From contig JAZSOD010000085.1 in NCBI GenBank assembly GCA_045536775.1, positions 31,904-95,903 on the forward strand: DNA of 64,000 bases. Direction: 5' to 3'. Positions 26,266-35,055 of this stretch are shown here, in pieces (positions within the stretch are counted from its first letter, which is position 1; each line of letters begins with the position of its first letter). A model generated the notes under the pieces. That model made no database searches, had not been told where the DNA came from, and saw nothing but the letters and a program-made list of their open reading frames with translations. This stretch comes from UBA4717 sp045536775 (GTDB lineage Bacteria; Bacillota; Clostridia; Oscillospirales; CAG-272). A program made the position numbers and the translations under genes.

Positions 26266-29040
26266 TTACTCCTCTGCTTCGCTCTGACCCGCGCCGCAGC
26301 ACTTCTTATATTTCTTTCCGCTTCCGCACGGACAAGGATCGTTTCTTCCGACCTTTACTGCATTACGAACAGTCGACTGCAAAACAGGCTTTTCGGGTGC
26401 TTTTGTTCTTCCCTGTTCAAAAGCCAGATTCATTCTGCCGCCCTTTGATTCCTTGAGAACCTGAACTCTCTCTATCTTTTCTCTCGGAACGATAGTGAGA
26501 ATGTTCCTTGTAACCGACTGCTTGATCGAATAGATCATTTCATCAAACATGTTTGAGCCCTGAAGCTTATACTCGCTGATAGGGTTTCTCTGGGCATATC
26601 CCTGGAGAAATACGCCACTTCTCATCTGATCCATCGCCTCAAGATGCTCGACCCAGTTGGTATCAACACTTCTGAGAAGAACTACTCGCTCTACCTCACG
26701 CATACGCTCGCCAAAAAGCATTTCTTTTTCCGTATAAAGCTTGTCGGCACGTTCATTTAACATTTGTACTATCTGTTCGGCATCGATTCTGTCATAATCG
26801 TCGGACATATATCTGAAGTCGGTATCAAACGTGAGATATCCGTAAAAATATGATCTGAGTCCATCGAAATTCCAGTCGTCAACCACATTGGCAGAGGTGC
26901 ATTCTTCAACAACGGACGAAATAACGTCACGTATCATACGCTTTATGGTGGCGCTGACGTCATTGCCATTCATAACATCGCGGCGCTGAGAATAAATAAT
27001 GGATCTCTGCTGATTCATAACGTCATCGTATTCAATTACCGATTTTCTGAAGCCGAACTCGCGGTCCTCTATTCTCATCTGTGCAGATTCAATACTGTTG
27101 GTCAGTATCTTTTGGTCAATGATCGTGTCCTCCGGAATATTCAGAGTCTTTACCACCGACATTATCCTCTCCCCGCCAAACAGACGCATAAGATCGTCCT
27201 CGAGGGAAATGAAGAATCTGGATGCTCCGGGATCGCCCTGACGTCCCGCACGTCCTCTTAACTGATTATCTATTCTGCGGCTTTTATGTCTCTCGGTTCC
27301 GAGAATAAACAAACCGCCCGCTTCTCGCACCTTTTCAGCTTCCGGCGCAATTTCGATCTTGTACTTTTCCACAAGCTCGTTAAAGAGCTTGCGAGCCGAA
27401 GAGACCTCCTCGATACTTTCGTCTGAAGTACCGACAGCAAGAGCGATTATTTCTTCCGGAATATCGCGGCGTCGCATCTCGCTCTTTGCCATAAATTCAG
27501 CGTTACCGCCGAGCATAATATCGGTACCGCGTCCTGCCATATTTGTGGAAATGGTAACGGCTCCGTATTTTCCCGCCTGAGCAACTATCTGAGCCTCTTT
27601 TTCATGGTGTTTTGCGTTCAGTACGTTGTGTGGTATTCCGTTTTTTTTGAGAATATCAGAAAGGATTTCTGATTTTTCAACAGAAACCGTGCCGACAAGG
27701 ACGGGTTGTCCTTTTTCGTGGCAAGCTTTGATCTGATTAATGATAGCGCGGTATTTACCCTTCTCGGTCGTATAAACGGCATCGGTCATGTCCTGACGTA
27801 TCATAGGTTTATTTGTGGGAACTTCAACAACGTCGAGAGCGTATATTTCTCTGAACTCGTTTTCTTCGGTGAGAGCTGTACCCGTCATACCCGAAAGCTT
27901 TTTATAAAGTCTGAAATAGTTCTGGAAGCTGATGGTTGCAAGAGTCTTATTTTCGCGCTTTATCTCGACTTTTTCCTTTGCCTCGATTGCCTGGTGCAGA
28001 CTGTCAGAGTATCTTCTGCCGTACATAATTCTGCCTGTGAAGGAGTCGATTATAAGAACCTCGCCATCCTTGACTATATAATCGTCGTCACGCTTCATAA
28101 TTCCGTGAGCGCGCATTGCCTGATTAATATGATGAGTAATCGCAGCATTTTCCGGATCCGATAAATTTTCAAGTCCGAAATATCTTTCTGCCTTTTCGAT
28201 ACCCAACTTAGTGAGGTTTACAGTCTTTGCCTTTTCGTCTATAACGTAATCGGCATCCACCTCATCCATAAGCTCCTTCTTGTCAGCTTCCTTTATAACG
28301 AACTTACGGAAGTTTCTGACAAGAGCATCTGCCTTAGCATAAAGATCACTCACCTCGTCACCCGCGCCCGAAATAATAAGGGGCGTTCTTGCTTCATCAA
28401 TGAGTATGGAGTCCACCTCATCTACGATTGCAAAAGCGTGACCTCTCTGATAAAGCTGAGAGCTGTAAATTGCCATATTGTCGCGCAGGTAATCAAAGCC
28501 AAATTCATTGTTTGTGCCGTATGTTATATCGGCCATATAAGCTTTCTGCTTCTCTAACGGATCCTGATCGTGAACAACAAGCCCCGTCCTGAGTCCGAGA
28601 AAACCGTATACTCTGCCCATTTCGTCGCTGTCACGCTTAGCAAGGTATTCGTTGACGGTGACAACGTGAACGCCGTTCCCTGTGAGGGCATTAAGATAAG
28701 CAGGGAGAGTTGCAACAAGGGTCTTACCCTCTCCTGTTCTCATTTCTGCGATTCTGCCCTGGTGAAGAATAACACCGCCCACAAGCTGAACTCTGAACGG
28801 ACGCTTCCCGAGAACTCTATCATCCGCCTCTCGAACAAGCGCAAACGCGTCGCACAATATATCATCAAGAGTCTCTCCATCAGCAAGGCGCTGCTTCAAA
28901 GCGTCGGTCGTAGCACGAAGCTCAGCATCGGTCATATTCTTATATTTGGGTGCAAGCTCTTCAATCTTATCAACGATGGGGTAGATCTTTTTGAGCTGGC
29001 GCTCACTGTAGGTACCAAATATCTTATCGATCAGTTTCAT
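26266..29040 (-). CDS. secA: Protein translocase ATPase SecA
   Basis: Motor of the Sec pathway, pushing unfolded preproteins through SecYEG. 924 residues. Walker A MRTGEGKT near 100-107, DEVDSILIDEARTPLIISG near 206-224, the second nucleotide-binding fold with GTERHKSRRIDNQLRGRAGRQGDPG near 606-630, and a C-terminal zinc motif CPCGSGKKYKKCC that binds SecB or the ribosome. It has its own promoter and heads the operon secA-rbgA-rnhB-yraN-dipeptidase-thrC. Confidence 0.98.
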   Translation of the reverse strand: MKLIDKIFGTYSERQLKKIYPIVDKIEELAPKYKNMTDAELRATTDALKQRLADGETLDDILCDAFALVREADDRVLGKRPFRVQLVGGVILHQGRIAEMRTGEGKTLVATLPAYLNALTGNGVHVVTVNEYLAKRDSDEMGRVYGFLGLRTGLVVHDQDPLEKQKAYMADITYGTNNEFGFDYLRDNMAIYSSQLYQRGHAFAIVDEVDSILIDEARTPLIISGAGDEVSDLYAKADALVRNFRKFVIKEADKKELMDEVDADYVIDEKAKTVNLTKLGIEKAERYFGLENLSDPENAAITHHINQAMRAHGIMKRDDDYIVKDGEVLIIDSFTGRIMYGRRYSDSLHQAIEAKEKVEIKRENKTLATISFQNYFRLYKKLSGMTGTALTEENEFREIYALDVVEVPTNKPMIRQDMTDAVYTTEKGKYRAIINQIKACHEKGQPVLVGTVSVEKSEILSDILKKNGIPHNVLNAKHHEKEAQIVAQAGKYGAVTISTNMAGRGTDIMLGGNAEFMAKSEMRRRDIPEEIIALAVGTSDESIEEVSSARKLFNELVEKYKIEIAPEAEKVREAGGLFILGTERHKSRRIDNQLRGRAGRQGDPGASRFFISLEDDLMRLFGGERIMSVVKTLNIPEDTIIDQKILTNSIESAQMRIEDREFGFRKSVIEYDDVMNQQRSIIYSQRRDVMNGNDVSATIKRMIRDVISSVVEECTSANVVDDWNFDGLRSYFYGYLTFDTDFRYMSDDYDRIDAEQIVQMLNERADKLYTEKEMLFGERMREVERVVLLRSVDTNWVEHLEAMDQMRSGVFLQGYAQRNPISEYKLQGSNMFDEMIYSIKQSVTRNILTIVPREKIERVQVLKESKGGRMNLAFEQGRTKAPEKPVLQSTVRNAVKVGRNDPCPCGSGKKYKKCCGAGQSEAEE

Positions 29041-29067
29041 TTAGCATAACCTTTCTGAGTATATAAA

Positions 29068-29079
29068 CGCAAATTTGCG
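29068..29079. promoter_or_regulatory. 12-bp perfect palindrome in the secA leader
   Basis: CGCAAATTTGCG lies about 15-30 bases downstream of the predicted secA transcription start and 27 bases before the ATG. It could be an operator, or a minor RNA hairpin. No protein is known to me for this exact site. Confidence 0.35.
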
Positions 29080-29101
29080 AAATTTATCCATATTACATTT
29101 T

Positions 29102-29130
29102 ATTATACTTTATAATTAAGGATTTTACAA
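29102..29130 (-). promoter_or_regulatory. SigA-type promoter for secA operon
   Basis: On the minus strand TTGTAA (29125-29130), 17-bp spacer, TATAAT (29102-29107), 62 bases before the secA ATG. Confidence 0.75.
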
Positions 29131-29153
29131 GTATTTTTTGTTAACTAAAAAAG

Positions 29154-29180
29154 AAAAAACGCGGTTTTGCCGCGTTTTTT
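29154..29180 (-). terminator. Terminator after pepD
   Basis: AAAAAACGCGG pairs with CCGCGTTTTTT around a TTTTG loop (11 bp). It lies right after the pepD stop (29183) and before the secA promoter, separating the two units. Confidence 0.93.
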
Positions 29181-29182
29181 CA

Positions 29183-30601
29183 CTATTTATTTACCATAAC
29201 TCTTAAAAGATCGTTAAATCTGACAAAGGATTCTATCTCCATGTGTTCATTGGGTGTGTGGATGTCATAGATATTAGGACCAATCGAGATTATATCCATA
29301 TCCGGTATTTGGGATTTTACAAGTCCGCATTCAAGTCCTGCGTGAATAGCAGTAACTCTTCCCTCGCGTCCGCTGACCTCTTTATACGAAGAAAGATAAA
29401 TTTTTGCAAGCTTGGATTCAGGGTCATATTGCCATCCGGGATACTCACTTTCAAAAACAGCGTCAAATCCTGCGCATTTAGCAAGTTCCTCAGTCTTCTC
29501 CTTCATAGAAACGAGAGAATCCGTTACCGAGGAACGCATAGATACGGTTATAACCAACTCACCGTTGATCTCCTTGAACGAAGCGAAATTTGAAGAGCTT
29601 TCAACGAGCCCTTCCATATCGCGGCTCATTGCGTATACACCGTGCATAATCGATGGAGTCAAGGTCATAACAGAAGCCGCAAAGTCTTTCGAAAATACAG
29701 GGGCGTCTTCGGCATCGTTTACGGTAATATATATTTTTTTATCTTCTTCATTTGCCTTAGCCGCAAGCGTTGCTTCATAATCACTGCAAACACTTCTTAC
29801 GGCATCATAGTCATCGGTTTTTACGGTAATAACGCATTCACGGGCAATAGCATTGTCCATATTTCCTCCAACAATACCGCAGAGTGATATCTTATCACCT
29901 AAAAGTTGAAGAAGCCTGGAGGCAGACTGACAAGCGCTTATTCTTCCGAGATGAATATCACATCCCGAGTGTCCGCCCTTTAATCCGCCTATCTTGATCT
30001 TTAGCGTTTTTCCGTTAGCGTGACCCGCATATTCAAGCTTACGTGTAAGTCTGCACCTTACTCCGCCTGCACTTCCTGCTATCGCCTCTCCGTCACATTC
30101 TGTATCGAGGTTTATCATCCTTCTTGACTTGATCTTACTGTAATCAAAGTTTATCGCACCGACCAGTCCGGTTTCCTCTCCCGTGGTAAACAAACATTCT
30201 ATCTCGGGTGCATCGAAATTATCGTCATCAAGAATTGAGAGCATTATGGCTACAGCCGCACCGTCATCGGCGCCGAGCGTAGTACCGTCAGCCCAGATAT
30301 AACCGTCTCGCTCAACAAGGCGGAGACCGTCTTTTAAGAAATCAAAGACAGTATCGACATTCTTCTCACAGACCATATCAAGATGACCTTGAAGAAGAAC
30401 GGGAGCTTCAGTCTCTCGTCCCTTGCTTGCAGGCTTACGAACAAGCACGCAGTCATTTTCATCGTGATAACAGTAATAGCCCTTGCTCTTGGCAAAACCT
30501 TCGACAAAGTCAGCTAATCCTTTTTCATTCCCCGATCCGTGAGGTATAGAGCAAATTTTCTCAAAGAAGCGGTATGCGGATATATTTTTATAATCAATCA
30601 T
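29183..30601 (-). CDS. pepD: Aminoacyl-histidine dipeptidase (beta-Ala-His dipeptidase, M20C)
   Basis: Cytosolic di-zinc dipeptidase of family M20. 472 residues. Metal ligands: His73 in QGHLDMV, Asp111 in LGADDGAA, Glu141/Glu142 in TTGEETGLVG, and a late His in AIHAGLECG. IGPNIYDIHTPNEHMEI near the C-terminus is the PepD signature. GGAGAA lies 11 bases before the ATG. Transcribed alone from a strong promoter to the terminator at 29154-29180. Confidence 0.95.
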   Translation of the reverse strand: MIDYKNISAYRFFEKICSIPHGSGNEKGLADFVEGFAKSKGYYCYHDENDCVLVRKPASKGRETEAPVLLQGHLDMVCEKNVDTVFDFLKDGLRLVERDGYIWADGTTLGADDGAAVAIMLSILDDDNFDAPEIECLFTTGEETGLVGAINFDYSKIKSRRMINLDTECDGEAIAGSAGGVRCRLTRKLEYAGHANGKTLKIKIGGLKGGHSGCDIHLGRISACQSASRLLQLLGDKISLCGIVGGNMDNAIARECVITVKTDDYDAVRSVCSDYEATLAAKANEEDKKIYITVNDAEDAPVFSKDFAASVMTLTPSIMHGVYAMSRDMEGLVESSSNFASFKEINGELVITVSMRSSVTDSLVSMKEKTEELAKCAGFDAVFESEYPGWQYDPESKLAKIYLSSYKEVSGREGRVTAIHAGLECGLVKSQIPDMDIISIGPNIYDIHTPNEHMEIESFVRFNDLLRVMVNK

Positions 30602-30639
30602 TGGTATATATTCTCCGTTTGGTTACTGTTCTTTAGTTT

Positions 30640-30668
30640 ATTATATTCCGTAGTACATTATTCGTCAA
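30640..30668 (-). promoter_or_regulatory. SigA-type promoter for pepD
   Basis: On the minus strand TTGACG (30663-30668), exact 17-bp spacer, TATAAT (30640-30645), 39 bases before the pepD ATG. Confidence 0.85.
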
Positions 30669-30675
30669 GTCCTCG

Positions 30676-30711
30676 CAGAAAGAAGGTCCATTTTTGAATG
30701 GACCTTCAAAA
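30676..30711 (-). terminator. Terminator after the acyl-CoA synthetase fusion gene
   Basis: An 11-bp perfect stem (GAAGGTCCATT with AATGGACCTTC) followed on the minus strand by TTTCT. It begins 8 bases after the stop codon of the upstream gene. Confidence 0.88.
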
Positions 30712-30714
30712 TTA

Positions 30715-33009
30715 TCAGAGCTTGTTTCGCTGAATCTTTCCGCTTACAGTCTTGGGGAGACTCTCCCTGAATTCAACCACTCTCGGATACTTATATGGAG
30801 CCGTCTTTTCCTTGACGTAATTCTGAATCTCACGCTTCAGCTCGTCGCTCGGCTCCTTACCGTTGACAAGAACGATACTCGCCTTTACGATCTGCCCTCT
30901 TACCTCGTCGGGAACTGCCGAAACACCGCATTCAAGAACGTAAGGAAGCTCCATAATTACACTCTCGATCTCGAACGGACCGATGCGGTAACCAGATGAC
31001 TTTATAACGTCATCAACTCGTCCTACGTACCAATAATATCCGTCCTCATCGCACCATGCAACATCTCCCGTATGGTAATAACCGTCATGCCATACCTCGC
31101 GGGTCTTTTCTTCGTCACCGTAGTAACCCGTGAACAAACCGCAGGGGGCGCCGTTTCTGATATCTATAACGATCTCTCCCGACTCACTCGTCTTAACGGG
31201 GTTTCCATCAGCATCCTGAAGCTCGACCTTATAAATGGGAGCAGGCTTACCCATAGAACCTATCTTGTGGGGCTTTCCTACGAGATTACCGATTATCATC
31301 GTGCTTTCGGTCTGACCAAAGCCCTCTTTAATCTGAAGTCCGGTCGCCTTTTCAAACTGACGGTACACCTCGGGATTAAGCGCTTCTCCTGCTGTTGTCA
31401 TATGACGTACAGAAGAAAAATCGTATTTTGAAATGTCCTGCTTTACCATCATACGAAGCATTGTAGGAGGTGCGCAGAAGGTTGTTATATGATACTTTGC
31501 AAACATAGGAAGTATATCCGCTGCATCAAAACGGTCAAAATCATAAACGAAGGTTGCCGCTTCACAGAGCCACTGTCCGTAGAGCTTGCCCCACATTGCC
31601 TTTGCCCAACCGGTATCGGATATTGTAAAGTGAAGCCCGTCGGGATCAACGTTATGCCAATATTTTGCCGTATGGAAATGTCCAAGCGGGTATTTGTGGT
31701 TATGAGTTGCGATCTTCGGATATCCCGAGGTTCCCGAGGTGAAGTACATGAGCATAGTATCCTCACCGCAAGGAGAATCCTCAGTCCTATCGAAGTGTGT
31801 ACTGAAGCGCTTGTATTCCTCGTCGAAATCTCTCCAACCATCTCTCGCGCTTCCGACAACAAGCTTATTTATAAGCGTCGGACACTTGACTGCCGCAAGG
31901 TCCACCTGATTTGCAACATCGCCATCGCCCGTACAAACTATCGTGCTTACACCTGCAGCATTGAAGCGGTATTCGAGATCGTGCTCGTGAAGCTGGTCAA
32001 CTGCAGGAATTGCAATCGCTCCAAGCTTATTAAGTCCGAGCATAGCTATCCAGAACTGATAATGACGCTTTAAGATAAGCATTACTCTATCGCCCTTCTT
32101 AATTCCGAGCGAAGCAAAGTAGTTTGCACACTGATTGGATGCTCTTCTCATATCGGTAAATGTAAAGCGTCTTTCTGTCTTGTCCTTTGATATGTGGAGC
32201 ATAGCAAGCTTTTCGGGTTCACGCTTTGAAAGCTCGTCAACAAGGTCAAAGGCAAAGTTGAATTTGTTTTCATTTTTGAAAGTTATAGACGTGGGCGTAC
32301 CACTTTCGTCTTCAACGATATCAATAAAATTATGGTAAATTCTGTCCTTTGTATCTCTGTGGACCGAACCGATTATCTGCTCGGTTTTAACGATATCCGA
32401 GGTTGCTGATTCCGAAACGTCAACGTCACCTCTAAGAACTATGGCATAGAACTTACAATCCTTACCGTTTACCGCTATCATACCGTGCGGAGTATCGGAA
32501 TTATAGTAAATGCTATCACCGGGGCCAAGGACCTCCTTGTGATCACCAACCTGTACCATAAGGTGGCCTTCTATTACGATATCACATTCTTGGCCCGCGT
32601 GAGTTGTAAGCTCAATATCTCTGTTCTGCGCAGACTCATCGTAAGAGCTGAGAACGTAAAGAGGCTCAGCAATGCGGTTTTTGAAGGCGTAAGCAAGATT
32701 GTGATATATCATACCGTGCGCCTTAGCTATCTGCTGTCCCGCACCTGCTCTTGTTACGGTATACGATTTAAGATTAGGGCTATAACCCTCGATAATATCC
32801 GTTACGTTTACTCTGAGCGCCGCGGCACAACGGTAAATAAACGCAAAGTTGAGATCAGACTCGCCGTTCTCACATCTGACGTATTCTTCGACCGTAATTC
32901 CCGTCTTCTCGGCCATTTCTTCGGGAGTGTAGTTTTCGATGATTCTGAGCTCACGGATACGCTCCGCCATCTCTTTGATCTTAAGATTAATGTCTCTTAG
33001 GTTTTCCAT
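30715..33009 (-). CDS. XRE-cupin-acyl-CoA synthetase fusion protein
   Basis: A 764-residue fusion. Residues about 17-73 form an XRE-type helix-turn-helix; about 120-185 a small cupin barrel (GQECDIVIEGHLMVQVGD, then GPGDSIYYNSDTPHGM); from about 235 to the end a complete AMP-forming acyl-CoA synthetase, with the P-loop YFTSGTSGYPK, GFGQTE, the hinge WYVGRVDDVIKSSGYRIGP and the acylated-lysine region PKTVSGKIQRNKL. The synthetase half resembles medium-chain/acetyl-type synthetases; the acid it activates is unknown. Start at 33009 has AAGGAG five bases upstream; upstream codons belong to the T-box. Expression is expected to depend on uncharged tRNA through that T-box. Confidence 0.9.
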   Translation of the reverse strand: MENLRDINLKIKEMAERIRELRIIENYTPEEMAEKTGITVEEYVRCENGESDLNFAFIYRCAAALRVNVTDIIEGYSPNLKSYTVTRAGAGQQIAKAHGMIYHNLAYAFKNRIAEPLYVLSSYDESAQNRDIELTTHAGQECDIVIEGHLMVQVGDHKEVLGPGDSIYYNSDTPHGMIAVNGKDCKFYAIVLRGDVDVSESATSDIVKTEQIIGSVHRDTKDRIYHNFIDIVEDESGTPTSITFKNENKFNFAFDLVDELSKREPEKLAMLHISKDKTERRFTFTDMRRASNQCANYFASLGIKKGDRVMLILKRHYQFWIAMLGLNKLGAIAIPAVDQLHEHDLEYRFNAAGVSTIVCTGDGDVANQVDLAAVKCPTLINKLVVGSARDGWRDFDEEYKRFSTHFDRTEDSPCGEDTMLMYFTSGTSGYPKIATHNHKYPLGHFHTAKYWHNVDPDGLHFTISDTGWAKAMWGKLYGQWLCEAATFVYDFDRFDAADILPMFAKYHITTFCAPPTMLRMMVKQDISKYDFSSVRHMTTAGEALNPEVYRQFEKATGLQIKEGFGQTESTMIIGNLVGKPHKIGSMGKPAPIYKVELQDADGNPVKTSESGEIVIDIRNGAPCGLFTGYYGDEEKTREVWHDGYYHTGDVAWCDEDGYYWYVGRVDDVIKSSGYRIGPFEIESVIMELPYVLECGVSAVPDEVRGQIVKASIVLVNGKEPSDELKREIQNYVKEKTAPYKYPRVVEFRESLPKTVSGKIQRNKL

Positions 33010-33029
33010 TTCTTCTCCTTTTATGAGGC

Positions 33030-33294
33030 ATAAAAAAATCGCCCCAAAGTAAAGTAAAAACTTTGAGACGAGTGTAAATTCACCCGCGGTACCACTCAAA
33101 TTGCGATAAAATCGCCACTCCGGGTCAAACAACCCTTATGCATTAACGCAGCAATCACGGAAAGGTTCTACTCGCTTTCGCTTTCTTCCTTCCGGCTCGG
33201 AAGCTACAAACAACTCCACTCACCCATGGCTCGCACCGACCGCCATTTCTCTCAAGGGTTTATGTAAGATGCCCTCTTCGTCAAAGCCTTTATA
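33030..33294 (-). promoter_or_regulatory. T-box riboswitch leader
   Basis: On the minus strand the leader holds stem I with the terminal GGTCGGTGCGAGCC loop and basal GGCT/AGCC and GAAG/CTTC pairings. The T-box sequence GAGTGGTACCGCGGG is at 33083-33097. The antiterminator can form by GAGTG/CACTC; the competing terminator pairs ACTTTGAGACG-type (33060-33070) with 33040-33050 and ends in seven Us at 33032-33038. The T-box bulge is TGGT, so the tRNA should have A as discriminator base. The specifier codon lies in GAGTGGAGTTGTT between stem arms; I cannot fix it, but GUU (Val) or UUG (Leu) fit. It lies 20 bases before the fusion gene start. Confidence 0.93.
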
Positions 33295-33300
33295 TGTGTT

Positions 33301-33329
33301 AATATACCACAATTAAATAAATCTGTCAA
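33301..33329 (-). promoter_or_regulatory. SigA-type promoter of the T-box transcript
   Basis: On the minus strand TTGACA (33324-33329), 17-bp spacer, TATATT (33301-33306), placing the start near 33294, just before stem I. Confidence 0.85.
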
Positions 33330-33339
33330 TACTTTGACA

Positions 33340-33385
33340 AGATTTTTATAAATTACAGCCGCAGTAATCTAAACTGCGGCTGTAA
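33340..33385 (-). terminator. Terminator after putP
   Basis: A 13-bp perfect stem, TTACAGCCGCAGT (33353-33365) with ACTGCGGCTGTAA (33373-33385), followed on the minus strand by TTTATAAAAATCTT. It separates putP from the T-box promoter. Confidence 0.85.
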
Positions 33386-33393
33386 TATGTAAT

Positions 33394-34929
33394 TTAGTCA
33401 TCAATACTGTTATCAGTTGCTTTTTCAAAAATAGCATTGACCTCAGCGGAGGGAGCTTTATCGATGAGCGTAACGATAATAGCGGCAATTCCACCAATTA
33501 TAAATCCCGGAATGATCTCATAAACACCTGTAACTGCGCCAAGAGTATTTCCTCCGACAACGGGAAGCCAGAGCCAACACATATCAACGAGTGCACCTAC
33601 GATTATGCCGGCAACAGCTCCTTTATATGTAAATCTTTTCCAAAAGAGTGAGAAAAGAACAACAGGTCCGAATGCCGCTCCGAATATGCCCCATGCATTT
33701 GAAACGAGATCCATAATAGCCTGTGCAGCCTTACCCTTACTGCTTGCAATAAAGTAAGCAATAACAGCAATTACAAGTACCACAACACGGCTAACCCAAA
33801 GCATTTCTTTATTAGAAGCATTTTTTCTAACGAGCGGCTTATAAAGGTCGCTTGAGAACGATGATGCCGCAACGAGAAGCTGTGAATCCGCCGTCGACAT
33901 AGACGCCGCAATAATCGCAGCAAGAAGAAGTCCTGCTATGAAAGCGGGGAAAACATCACGAGCAAGCTCGACAAATATAAGCGACTGTTTTCCTTCGGCA
34001 AGAAGCTTTGCAGAAAGATCTACGCCGTTAGAATATACGAACATTCTTCCGAGATAGCCTATAGCAATAGTTGCGGCGAGCGAAAGAACGACCCATATAA
34101 TAGCAACGGTAGCAGATTTCTTTACCATCGACGGCTTCTTGATAGCCATAAATCTGACAATAATATGAGGCATACCGAAGTAACCGAGACCCCAGCCGAG
34201 ACCCGAGAGAATTTCCTGCCAGCTTGCATTAAAGAAAGTAGAAACGAACTTAAACTCTTCGCCGTTAGGTCCTGTATATATAGTATTTATTGCGTTAGGA
34301 TCAAGGTCCTTAACAGATACTATAGTTATCGGAACTATAAGAAGCGCGGCAATCATAAGAAGTCCCTGGAAAAAGTCTGTCCAACAAACTGCCCTAAAGC
34401 CGCCAAGGAAGGTATACGCAAGAACTATTGCCGCAAATATAAGCATGGCGGTCGTTCTCTGAAGCTCGGGCACGAGCGTTGTGAAAACGTCAGCGCCTGC
34501 AACGAATGCCGATGCAACATATATCGTGAAGCATACAAGGAACACTATAGCGCAAATAATACTTACGGTATGGCTCTTGGATGCAAAACGATTGGACAAA
34601 TACTGAGGAAGTGTTATAGCATCACCCGACGCCTTAGAAAACTTGCGAAGTCTCTTGGCAACAAGTATCCAGTTAGCTGCAGTACCGATTGCAAGACCGA
34701 TACCGATCCAAGCCTGTCCGAATCCGAACGCAAGAATGCTTCCGGGAAGTCCCATAAGAAGCCAAGCGCTCATATCGGATGCCTGAGCACTCATAGCCGT
34801 AACCCAAGGTCCCATCTCTCGTCCGCCGAGGAAGTAATCCTTTTCAGTCGTTGCCTTGGACTTGAAAAAGAAAAACAGGCCAATGGCAATCATAGCAACA
34901 AAATATAAAGAAAACGCTAATATGTCCAT
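33394..34929 (-). CDS. putP: Sodium/proline symporter PutP
   Basis: Na+-coupled solute transporter of the SSS family. 511 residues with 12-13 transmembrane segments. The SAQASDMSAWLLMGLPG segment near residue 47-63 is the PutP signature, normally SGW rather than SAW; LGGFRAVCWTDFFQGLLM near 175-192 is a second conserved stretch. It has its own promoter and terminator. Proline is the best guess; related SSS members carry other solutes. Confidence 0.92.
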   Translation of the reverse strand: MDILAFSLYFVAMIAIGLFFFFKSKATTEKDYFLGGREMGPWVTAMSAQASDMSAWLLMGLPGSILAFGFGQAWIGIGLAIGTAANWILVAKRLRKFSKASGDAITLPQYLSNRFASKSHTVSIICAIVFLVCFTIYVASAFVAGADVFTTLVPELQRTTAMLIFAAIVLAYTFLGGFRAVCWTDFFQGLLMIAALLIVPITIVSVKDLDPNAINTIYTGPNGEEFKFVSTFFNASWQEILSGLGWGLGYFGMPHIIVRFMAIKKPSMVKKSATVAIIWVVLSLAATIAIGYLGRMFVYSNGVDLSAKLLAEGKQSLIFVELARDVFPAFIAGLLLAAIIAASMSTADSQLLVAASSFSSDLYKPLVRKNASNKEMLWVSRVVVLVIAVIAYFIASSKGKAAQAIMDLVSNAWGIFGAAFGPVVLFSLFWKRFTYKGAVAGIIVGALVDMCWLWLPVVGGNTLGAVTGVYEIIPGFIIGGIAAIIVTLIDKAPSAEVNAIFEKATDNSIDD

Positions 34930-34970
34930 TTATTTAGTCTCCTTTGACTGTTAATAAAAATTACCAAATA

Positions 34971-34999
34971 ATTATATCATATAAATCTGTAAAATGCAA
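34971..34999 (-). promoter_or_regulatory. SigA-type promoter for putP
   Basis: On the minus strand TTGCAT (34994-34999), 17-bp spacer, TATAAT (34971-34976); AAAGGAG precedes the putP start. Confidence 0.75.
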
Positions 35000-35002
35000 T
35001 AG

Positions 35003-35042
35003 TAAAAGAAGAAAAGAGCCGCCGTCAAACAGACGCCGACTC
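35003..35042 (-). terminator. Terminator after the short-chain dehydrogenase gene
   Basis: An 11-bp stem with one mismatch and one G-U (GAGTCGGCGTC with GACGGCGGCTC on the minus strand) followed by TTTTCTTCTTTT. Confidence 0.8.
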
Positions 35043-35055
35043 ATAACAATTAATA

